64,000 bases of DNA from Linnemannia hyalina (lineage: Eukaryota; Mortierellomycota; Mortierellomycetes; Mortierellales; Mortierellaceae), in the NCBI GenBank assembly GCA_019671135.1, contig JAHRHY010000002.1, positions 3,053,501 through 3,117,500 on the forward strand, given 5' to 3'. Shown here one piece after another: positions 53,723 to 64,000 of the stretch. Under the pieces are notes generated by a model that was not told the origin of the DNA, ran no database searches, and saw only the letters and a list, made by a program, of their open reading frames with translations. Position 1 is the stretch's first letter, and every line of letters starts with the position of its first letter. The position numbers and the translations under genes are program-made.

Positions 53723-55506
53723 CTATGACCAGTCCTCACGGCGCAAAGTCCGCAAACTCTTGTTAGGGTTCAAGTTGGATCCTCCACCGCCTTCCATCGA
53801 GGGACGATCCGAAACCGAAGGTCGTCCTGGGCTAGGCAAATCATCCGCATAACTCTGTGCACCCTCACTAGAAGACCGACCAGGAGAATGTCTGGTCATT
53901 TCAAAGCTTCGCATTTCGGCCCTGCTCATCAATCTAGGGCTTCCGCTTGCGCCCACAGAGGTAAGAGGAGGGCTTGCGGCGCGTGTAGGTTCTGCTGCGA
54001 CCGTCACATTGGCATCGGCGGGGCGAGGCGAGGTAGGGGTGGAGGGAGAACCGCCATCCTGTCCAAAGAGATCGCCGCCTCTCAACTGCTGCAGACGAGG
54101 GGATTCAGGCAGGGCCTGAGGGTTGTGGCCACGGAACTTGCTAGGGGGGCTGGAAGAGTCGACGGCGGTGTCCGAGTCGTACTGGGTGATCGAGTTCTTC
54201 TCGTAGGTCATGCCGCTCGACGATAATGGTGGCTGCAACTCCATCTCGTCCTGGTACGGCTGTTGCTGTTGTTGGTATTGCTTCTCATTAGTCGGGTTGG
54301 CAATCCAGAGACCCTTGGGTCCAATGTATCCACCTGGAGCAGCGTTCTGATGATCCCATCCATTATTGGCTCCAGCAATCTGTTGGCTGTACAAGTCGTC
54401 CTCATAATAACCCGTAGCGCCACCGGAGGGATGAATCAAGTCATTGCCATTCCTGTAGACAATCTCGGGCAGGTTCTGGTCATATCCCTGTCTGTTCCGG
54501 GCCGACATTGAATTGGCGGTCGAGTAGGCCATAGAATCCTCCTGGAAGATGGAAGGGTTCTGATAGGCGTGGTGAGGGTTTCCATAGGCGTCATATCCAG
54601 TGTCATCGTAGCCCTGGTGACCACCATACCCCTGCGCTCCGACTTGGTTATCATAGTCGTATCCGTCGTCGTCGTAGGTGTTGATGTTGGTGGGAGGGAG
54701 AGCGGGTGTGGGGAGGGCATTGGCGCGGTAATGTTGCTGGCTCTGACGAGCGCGCGAAGAGGTGGCGGCGCCGGCGCCACCTGCGTTCATGCCCTCGAGG
54801 ACATCAAAGGTCAGATCGCGGTTGTTGCGTTTCTTGCGTCGTAGACAGATGATGGCGGTGGCAATGATGATGATCAGGGCTGCAGCACCGGCAACAGAGC
54901 CGACAATGACGGGGAGGTTGGACGAGGACGAGTTAGAGGTACCAGAGGGAGTGGGGACAACAATAGCGGTGGAGATTGAGGTGCCCGTACTGGTGTTGGT
55001 GTTAATTGTTGACGATGGGGCAGTACTTGTGACTGGAGGAGGAGGAGAGAGGGAAGGGCTCAGTGTGGCGGAAGTGCTGCTGGATGGGAGGGTAGGAGAG
55101 GGGGTAAACGAGACTGTTGGTGATATGGTTGTTGTTGGTGTTGTTGTCGTGGTTGTGCTTGACGTTGATGTTGTCGTTGACGCTGAAATAGTCGACGATG
55201 GTCCTTGAGTTGGTTCGCCTGTTGGGATAGTTGGTTCCTATATACATCGATGAATGAAATATGAACGATCGGAGTGTGAGTGTGGGTCAAGGAGAAGGGG
55301 AGAGACCGTTAGACGTGAGACACATCATCAGGAGTGACTAAAACATCAGTTGATATTCTATTCTTTGACAGTGAGAGAGGAAGAGAGAGAGACGATAGAC
55401 GACGTACAACAACAATTTGTCCATGAGCAAGACCGATGGCAGCCATGAGCGAGATGGAGGTGGTCCACACTCGGGTCTTTTTGCCGGAGATAAAGGAGGT
55501 CATCAT
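53723..55506 (-). CDS. Mid2-like single-pass Ser/Thr-rich membrane protein
   Basis: Two minus-strand exons (55506-55408 and 55237-53723) join in phase 0 to give 537 residues. Exon 1 is a signal peptide (VWTTSISLMAAIGLAHGQ). Residues 34 to about 110 are Ser/Thr/Pro-rich and likely O-mannosylated. One transmembrane helix, PVIVGSVAGAAALIIIIATA, then IICLRRKKRNNRD follows, giving a type-I topology with a basic stop-transfer. The cytosolic tail of about 380 residues is Gln/Tyr/Asp-rich and then Ser/Pro-rich, with many possible phosphosites. The layout is that of fungal cell-wall stress sensors of Mid2/Wsc style or other mucin-like signalling proteins. I see no WSC cysteine domain. The name is by architecture only. 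An adjacent ATG at 55503 is equally possible. Confidence 0.78.
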
Positions 55507-56863
55507 AACTGTATTGTTATTGTTGTTGACCAGTCCAATCGAAGACCACAACACAAAAGTCGAAAGAGAGGGAAGACAACAGGTTGGGCTGTTGTCGCTG
55601 TGGTTGTTATTGGGTGGAATCTTTTGGCGGTTGCAAAGACAGGCGTCGGCAGTTGACGAAGAGGGCAAAATAGACGAAGGAAAGAGGAGAGGAGAGAGGG
55701 GAGGAGAGGAAGGATAATTGAGGAAGTGGAAGAAGTAGAAGGAGTAAGGAGGAAGAGGAAGTAGAGGAAGGGGAAAGCGAGGAAGAAGAAGAAGGGAAGA
55801 GTGAGTGGAAGGGGGTTGCGGGTGGAGGAGGGGGGTGCAACAAGGAGGAAGAGAGAGAGAAAAAGAGAAGAGAAGAGAAGAGAAGAAGAGAGAAGAGATG
55901 GGGAAAAGAGAGCAAAAAAAAGTGAGGGAAGTGAGAGAAGGTTGGGCGGAGAAGAAGAGGAGAGAATGCCCGCTTGATACTTGTTGATGTATTATGAACT
56001 CAAAAGAAAAGAAGGGTGCCTGAAGAAGAGCAGAGAGAGAGAGAGAGAAGAGAGAGAGAAGGGTGTGTGAATTAGCAATGGATAGAATGGCGACTTTGGC
56101 TGTAGAAGACAGATAGACAATGACACTCTCATCCTTGTTCTTTCTTTATCCACTTGTGCGCCCTTCTTCAAGATTATCGTGTCCCACGCCACACTCCATT
56201 TCTTTTTGACCCGGACATGCTTCCGAGCACCGTCCTCCTCTCTGTCTCATATCCTCCTCTCGATCTCTATCTCACCTTTTTCCTCATTCCCTGGGTACCT
56301 TTTCATCGCCCATGAGCAACATCACATACATCCCTGTCCATGCTCTATCCTCCCCTATCCCTATCCATATCTGACCAAGGGAGCCAATCGAGACATTGCA
56401 CACAACAACAAAAAAAAGGCTCTCAATTACATATACCCTCGAGTAAAGTCGTGCCAATATGGATCCCCTTTTGTGGATGTTCATGTTCGATATTTTTGTC
56501 TTTTCTGTTGATATTTTTCTTTTTGTGTTCATGGCTCACGCTCTCGCCCTGCTGGCCATTCCTTGTTCAGGGGCCGCAAAAGTACAACGAATTTGTATCT
56601 GGAAGCCAGTCAATCAAACGCTGTGAGCAATCCACTCACACTCACATTCACGCTTCATTCATTTTGCCAACACTTCTTCCGCCGCTTTCAGTTTCCTCAG
56701 TTCCAAAAGTATTTGGTACAAAAGGGAGGGGGGGGGGGGTCAAAGTGTCATGGTGGCAAAAGCGCCGTTTGTATAGCAACGAAACTAGCGATACTACCAC
56801 CTCACCCCCACTGTTGATCATTACTGCCCCATCTTCCTTGTCTTGTCTTGTCTTGTGTTCATG

Positions 56864-56888
56864 TTTTTTTTTTTTTTTTTTTTTTTTT
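56864..56888. repeat. 25-base poly-T run
   Basis: Uninterrupted thymines preceded by a short TCTTG pentanucleotide repeat (four units ending near 56855). Confidence 0.85.
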
Positions 56889-57266
56889 CGTCTTTGGTCT
56901 GTTTTACTGGATTCTTTGTGCCTAAAACACTCTTTTATTAGACTTTTCGTTTTTTGGTCAAGAGGACACTCTCCTTACCGTCCTTACCTCACTCGCCCGG
57001 CATGAGCGAGCGTGAGTTCGTTTTGATTGTGCGTGTGCGTGCGTTTATCGTAATGTGTGGAGAATTGCAGCTGCGTAGTTCTGCCTCCTTGTTTTTTTTT
57101 TTTTTCCTGCTTTTGTATTACTGTTGCCCAAGGCGTAAGATGGAACAGAGCGCCTTTGTTTTATCTCAGCACATGAGAAAAATACATGTTTTTGATGGGC
57201 GCAAGGATTGATGGTCTATTCTTGACACTTGCCACGTGCACCACTCTTTGATGATGGTCCATAGTC

Positions 57267-57291
57267 AGAGAGAGAGAGAGAGAGAGAGAGA
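57267..57291. repeat. GA microsatellite near the SETD4-like 3' end
   Basis: About twelve GA dinucleotides roughly 100 bp past the stop codon. Confidence 0.8.
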
Positions 57292-57395
57292 AAAGATGCC
57301 CATGTTCAATCCAACCGTCATGTGATTTATTCAACAATGGTCGAATGCGTCCATTATGTGATAGACTTGCTTTCTTCAGAGAGAAAGAGACGTGA

Positions 57396-60157
57396 TCAAA
57401 GCTCCTCCTTTCGATGAATCTTATCGATAATCGACAAGACAATATCCCTTGCCTCAATCCAAACCTGCTGCAGATGCATCACCATAAATGTGGTCTTCTT
57501 CCTCGCAAGGATTCCCAGGTTCTTCTTGGCCTGCATCAAGATCTCATCACACAGTCTCTCGATATGAATCGGTACAAGACGCTCGTTCTCGGGACTGATC
57601 TGATCCAGTTCTCCATTGACCACATTGTGCCATTGGGCTATTGCGAGCTGGGTGGCGACGGAGGATTTGTTGAATGGGTTCACGAGACGGAGGCGCATTC
57701 CTGCTAACAGTCTGAATGATACATCATTCCTGTGAAGCACATAGTCGCTGCATAACGAATATTATGTGATGATAGAAAGAGTGTCAGTTGGATTGAGATG
57801 TTATCAAAATCGCTTGATCCAAAACCATGAAAGATATGTAACTTACCCGTGGTAGCCGGCCATGTCCAACAGCTCGAGCTTGTCCTTCTTGGCTGCTGTC
57901 GATTCTCCTGGGATCGAAAGCTGCATAAAGTCGTTGTCAACCGTGACGTAGTTGTACGGATTGTTCGGTGTCACGAAACCGTACTCCTAGGAGCCATTCA
58001 AAAAGTGAATACATCAGAAGAAGTTAGCACCCTGTTCACGTTCACCTCCAAGTTAGCTCGTCTCCTCATGGACAGACACGGCTTCCTTACCACCAGGATG
58101 AAGCAGTTGTCGTGAGGGCCATAGTTGATAAAGACCTGCTCGCCTTTCTTGTATGGAAGCAACGTCTTGATCTGATACGACTTTGTTTTTGTGCAGAACG
58201 CTCCTTCGGTCTAACAATGTCAAACAAACGGGTCAATTAATTGTTCGTCAAATATCGTTCATAGTCTATCTCTCTGTGTATATGAGTATAAGGGGTTACC
58301 TTGGCGTCGTGTGTATGGTTGAGGAAGTCGAGCATTGGCGCCAATGCGATATTGTCGGCCGCGCTCTGGTTTTTCGCATCGAGGTAGATGCAACGGGTAT
58401 TGACTGTGAAGTTCAAAATAGTTAAAACAGTGTCAGTAAATAAGAACAGTTCAAGCGTCAGTAATGATAAGTATCTCAAAGACTGGGAGAGAAAGCTTAC
58501 CGACGAGCCAGGCCCATTCGTATTCCTCATATTGAAGAGGTCGAGTGAGAAGGTCGGCATTGGACTAGTATTCATCAAAGACGAGAGAAGGAATGCCGAT
58601 GAGACATTGAAGCAAAACACTATGCATGATAAAGCACGCCACCCTCGCGTAATTCTCACCTGCAAAAAGTCGAGGGTGATGTTGTAATCGGCCTCAATCT
58701 TGGCCTTTTGTTTCTTGACATGGACTATTGGCGTACATTGATGATAAGGATCCCGTTAGTCATTATTCTGCAGTGCTCACGACAGTTACTTGCTGATCTG
58801 AAAACAATTGACCTCTGTATCGTACCTTGTGCGTTTTGAGGTAGGAGCTCGAGAAGGTCTGGTGGGTATCGGACGGGCATGGTATCAAACTTTTTCGGCA
58901 ACAACCGCAGGTAGGGCAGCCATCCTGACCTCTCTGGTGCCTGGACCAACAGCGCAATGTGCAACGCGATGATCATATGCGAGTTGACCTTCTTTCCGAA
59001 TCTAATTCAAGTTGTTGACATCACGAAAGGTAAATATCTCCAGTTTCAGCTCTTGTGAATCATAGTCTTTCCTCCCAGAGTGACTCTGACCAATCGGCAT
59101 GAGATATGGTTCCTTACCGAGCGATTCTTGCGCCATACGTCGATTGAAGGGACTTCATGGTCACGAGGTTCTGTTCAGGAACTTGGACGATAACTTCTCC
59201 AGCCTAAGTGAGGAAAGTAACGGCAGATTTGGAAGACGACCAGTGAGTCCAATGAACAAGTGTGTGTAACGCAACAGGGCAGTAAAGAGCGAGATGTATC
59301 CGTGAGAAAGTATAAAAAGCGCAGACAGGACGGCCAGGGAGACGATGATTCATAATTGCAGCGTCTAGCCTCTCTAGGCATTCCCAGACAAGGAGCAGAA
59401 GGGCGCTGTTGATGACATCTCAACTGTCCCCTTTCTGGACCTGAACAGATTCCGATGCGCAGCTTGTGTTTATCCTCTTGATGCTTACTTTGATGTCCTT
59501 GGTTGCCATCATACCACGACCAGTGTCTATGCAATTGAGGAAAGAAATAAAGAAATAGAAGAGTCAGAAAAAAAAGGTCCAAAGGGTTCGAGCGTCGATT
59601 CCATCTGGTGGTATCGAACAAAGCCCATCTCCTAAGGGGGATCGAGCTTGTCTCGTGAGGGCGTAAAGCAGCGGAACTTACTGGAAAATTCTGCCAGTGT
59701 CAATTTGGTCCTTGGACAACCCATGTTCTTGAGCCACTCCAAGAAGTCGAGATACTCCTGGTCCTTGATAATCGCTGTTGATGAGATGGATAAGTAGAAT
59801 GTTAGGCGTTAGTCTCATCCTTGCTCTTGATAATAGCGTATCAGTCCCGCTTCGATTTCTTCATGTAAAAAAGGAAACATGGAGTGGGGTCTTGCCTGAC
59901 TCGACTGTTTGAGAATCGCCATTGAGGACCTTGTTCTTCTTCGCTGTCCTGAGTCGACTGGTCCTGCCCTTCCTGCACTGCTTGTGATATACAGGAGCAG
60001 CCGAGATGGAGCCATTGTTCCTTGAGGATAATGACTTCCCTGAGTTTGATCGCATGGGTGTTGCTGGTGCCTTGTCTGGCTTGCGTCGTTTTGGCGGGGG
60101 CATTTGTCCTGCGGCAGTAGCTTTTCCTGTCGGTACTGGGATAAACAGTTCTGTCAT
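57396..60157 (-). CDS. SETD4-like SET-domain protein methyltransferase
   Basis: Eleven minus-strand exons (60157-59896, 59774-59682, 59526-59489, 59203-59118, 59001-58826, 58724-58660, 58564-58501, 58403-58300, 58210-58091, 57986-57847, 57747-57396) sum to 1500 bp, 499 residues. The N-terminal 85 residues are basic and disordered (PPPKRRKPDK). The split SET domain begins FLEWLKNMGCPRTKLTL, has NTGRGMMATKDI, and ends with ALAPMLDFLNHTHDAK (SAM/active-site N-H) and VFINYGPHDN followed by VEYGF. The Rubisco-LSMT-type substrate-binding part follows (YVLHRNDVSFRLLAGMRL). GPHDN plus EYGF is typical of SETD4 and related lysine methyltransferases; substrate unknown. Intron 1 uses a GC donor (CAG|GCAAGA) with a normal AG acceptor. 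All other donors are GT. Confidence 0.88.
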
Positions 60158-61702
<1,545 letters not shown>

Positions 61703-62905
61703 TTGGTGACTGTACTTGTATAGTAAAGTAGATGTATCCTGTCGGTGCAAGCAATGAACGTGTGTGTGTGTTTCCTCCTCTTTGTGATCTGTTAGCCCTC
61801 CCTTCAATTATCCTTTGTTGTCCCCATTTGTCGCCCTTTTGCAACATCCGTCATTTCGGTGGGGCGTGCAGCCTTCAGCCTGAGCACCAGGTGACTGCTC
61901 TGTGTCCCTTTCAAGACAAAAGGGAGCCACACACAAACGCCCGCTCTCACCAAACCTTCCATTGGCATCTCTTTGTCTTCCATTCTTTCACTTTCTCGTC
62001 CGTGGCCACTTCCCATTCGCTGCTGCTCTCTTTTTCTTTCCCTATTGCCGTCACCACCTCCTCCTTTTCTTCAATTGTTTTCGATGGCCTAGTCAGGCGT
62101 AGTCCATTCCGCACTACGCATTCCCTCTTCCTCACCTGTAGAAGACTCTTGACCTCTGTTTTTCCTCTCCTTTTCTTCTTATTCGCTGTTGGACAACACC
62201 CACCTTCACCCTTCTTCTGCTTCTCTGTCAATTGGTCCCCCCAGCTTCATACCGTTTCCCTACATCGCATCAAGAAGCTACAGGCTCACTATCCAAGACA
62301 CTTCACCCCTTCCTCCCACTTCATACCCAACACAAGGTATCCCCTTGAGCCCCTGGCGCGTCTATTGTCGTGATCGCCCGCACGCGTTGTATTCAAGCAC
62401 CGAAGAATCCCCTCACCCCCAATTCATTTCTGTGTTACTGTCCTAAAGGTGAGTTTTTTTTTTTGAGTCCGCCCTCATCTTCCCTTCTCCTACTTCCTCC
62501 CTCTGCCGTTTAGATAAAACGCGCGCACGTTTCAATCCCACGATGAATGCATGCAGAGAACCATACCATGTTAAGAGCGAATAAAAGAGGGGGGAGGTTG
62601 TAGGAATTCATGAGAAACTATCAATTAGGCTGAATGTATTTACGCCTACTTTTTTCGAGGGCTTGATTTTGTTTTGTCGGCACGACGCCATGGGAAAACC
62701 ACTAGATCACACGGCGATCATCGTGACGAACGCAAATATGCAAAAGCTGGCTCCATGTCATCGATTTGCAGGGGTCTTTGCTCTATTCATTCCAAAGTTC
62801 TTGTCGTCATCGATTTGTGTGATTAATATTTTCCGTTTGCCGTATTTCTCTTCTTTACCTCCCAGACCTTCAAGGCTTTCTCTAGGACCGGGTTGAGCAA
62901 AAACT
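61703..62905. other. Intergenic region and leader of the last gene
   Basis: Pyrimidine-rich DNA with a 213-codon frame (61732-62373) that is Phe/Ser/His-rich and has no domain. More likely this is a T/C-rich promoter and leader. The 62.45-62.9 kb part may include a 5' UTR intron. Confidence 0.4.
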
Positions 62906-64000
62906 ATGCTCCAGGGAACAGAGATGGACCGAGATGAGACATTCAATACCCGCTCGCCGACCGAAAAGGGATCACCTTGGCCGCCACGGCGTTCGGAATC
63001 GCTTTCGCCAAGATCACCCATCGGCCGATCCGGACCTGGACCTGGACCTGGGCCTGTGCCATCGACTGTTCGTAGCCCGACACGTATTGGCAGTATCAGC
63101 CAGATCCAGGACCTTAGCTACAGTCCCTTCCAGTCGCCTGTCTTCAACCCGCCGAGACGGGAACGGAGAATGATGCGCAACACCACAGTCATGACGCTTC
63201 ACTCAGACTCGGAATCGGACTATGAAGACATGCAGGACTTTGGTCGACGCCAACAGGATTCAGCGTTCATGGACGAAACCATCATCTTCGACAATGGACT
63301 ATCTAGTATCAATGCATTCGATCGTGCCGAAATAAACTCCAGTCGACAATCCCAGAGCAGTGATGCAACCGACACTGGACCAACGACACGAACACGTCGC
63401 TTTGTTTGGCGAGGTATCGAGACGTCTGGTGACGATCAAACAACGACAGACGAGGACACTACCATGGATCCGGTCGACATGTTCAATCAGGACAGCGATA
63501 TGGATCAAGGCGGCAGTGACGAAGATCAGGGCGTAGAGAACGACAATGAGGACGGTGCCCAGCGATTCGGACTGAACAACAATGCCCTTGGGAGCTACTT
63601 ACTAGCACCAATGGGTTTTGACGACGATGATGACCCAGGGACCTCCCCTGCTGTCAGTGGCTATGTTGAAGCTGCCGAGCGGTTTCAAATCTTTGCCGGA
63701 GTCAAGGAGTTTGATGGTAATAGCGCGTTGAATGTGTTCACAAACGTAAATGACACATGCACTCGCCTGCAGTTAGGGATGGCACTAACATGTTGTGTTT
63801 CACTGTTACACATGATAGAGTCGGACCAAATTGGACTGGAGGATCGCGCGTATGAGGTCATTCCCAAGAGCAAAAGGAGAGATCAGGAACGCATTATGGA
63901 GAACAAACGACGTCAAGGAAAACTGTTGTTGGTCTCGCTCCTCGATAACTTTTGCTTGCTGTACGATCAGAGTCCAGAGAGAAACAGGAAACTGTTCTAT
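62906..64000 (+). CDS. 5' part of a gene resembling HRI-type eIF2-alpha kinase (partial)
   Basis: Exon 1 (62906-63716) and the start of exon 2 (63819 to the window edge) join in phase 1 and give 331 residues before the sequence stops. The first 270 residues are disordered: Pro/Ser/Arg-rich, with a short GPGPGPGPV run, then strongly acidic. From about residue 283 a helical region appears, reading PKSKRRDQERIMENKRRQGK, then LLLVSLLDNFCLLYDQSPER and NRKLFY. This resembles the N-terminal helical module of heme-regulated-inhibitor kinases, where a short LL-x-LL-E/D-x-x-C segment is followed by residues ending in R-x-L/V-F. The kinase domain, if present, lies beyond the window, so the call is tentative. 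A second in-frame ATG at 62924 is possible. Confidence 0.4.
   Translation, partial: MLQGTEMDRDETFNTRSPTEKGSPWPPRRSESLSPRSPIGRSGPGPGPGPVPSTVRSPTRIGSISQIQDLSYSPFQSPVFNPPRRERRMMRNTTVMTLHSDSESDYEDMQDFGRRQQDSAFMDETIIFDNGLSSINAFDRAEINSSRQSQSSDATDTGPTTRTRRFVWRGIETSGDDQTTTDEDTTMDPVDMFNQDSDMDQGGSDEDQGVENDNEDGAQRFGLNNNALGSYLLAPMGFDDDDDPGTSPAVSGYVEAAERFQIFAGVKEFDGNSALNVFTNVNDTCTRLQLGMALTCCVSLLHMIESDQIGLEDRAYEVIPKSKRRDQERIMENKRRQGKLLLVSLLDNFCLLYDQSPERNRKLFY

Larger units (their letters stand above)
55507..57395. other. Intergenic region, Mid2-like promoter to SETD4-like 3' end
   Basis: Purine-rich tracts (GA blocks at 55.6-56.1 kb) suggest the leader of the Mid2-like gene. It also has a 25-base T run and a GA microsatellite. 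Plus-strand frames here are compositionally simple. No gene supported. Confidence 0.45.

Noticed and set aside
61732..62373. 213-codon plus-strand open frame after the METTL5-like gene
   Set aside because: Low-complexity Phe/Ser/Pro/His translation of pyrimidine-rich DNA; no family features and it lies in a presumed leader region.

Overview
The window is nuclear DNA of a filamentous fungus. It has spliced genes with short GT-AG introns (mostly 50-390 bp), fungal housekeeping families, Gln/Ser-rich regulators and long gene-poor stretches full of homopolymers. Gene architecture and intron density suggest an early-diverging fungus (Mucoromycota, most like Mortierellomycotina). That placement is an inference from style, not from a database match. 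All exon models were built by eye from splice sites, reading phase and family alignment; no search was run.

Left part (1-6.3 kb): a fumarylacetoacetate-hydrolase family enzyme (+), a three-LIM paxillin-like protein (-) and an Emp24/p24-beta cargo receptor (+). From 6.3 to 13.4 kb I find no convincing gene. It holds two weak open frames and a small inverted-repeat element of MITE type.

Accessory part (13.4-26.6 kb): two full 547-residue DHA2-type MFS transporters with identical internal exon lengths, and a third copy that is a decayed pseudogene, all on the + strand. Between the first two lie a perfect 169-bp direct repeat, a five-exon gene for a 609-residue protein with a PD-(D/E)XK nuclease-like core, and a 60-bp orphan fragment of another MFS gene. 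This is the least ordinary part of the window.

Central part (29.5-45 kb): a Gln/Ser-rich protein of unknown function (+), the SSU-processome WD40 protein Utp18 (+), and convergent to it the unfolded-protein sensor IRE1 (-) with luminal, transmembrane, kinase and KEN RNase parts. A forkhead transcription factor (-) follows. From 44.7 to 51.6 kb there is another gene desert.

Right part (51.6-64 kb): KRR1 (+), a Mid2-like single-pass Ser/Thr-rich membrane protein (-), a SETD4-like SET-domain methyltransferase in 11 exons (-) divergent from a METTL5-like rRNA adenine methyltransferase (+), and the 5' part of a gene resembling the HRI-type eIF2-alpha kinase N-terminus (+), cut by the window edge. 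KRR1, UTP18 and METTL5 all serve the small ribosomal subunit. IRE1, Emp24 and perhaps the last gene relate to secretory or translational stress. These are shared themes, not an operon-like cluster.
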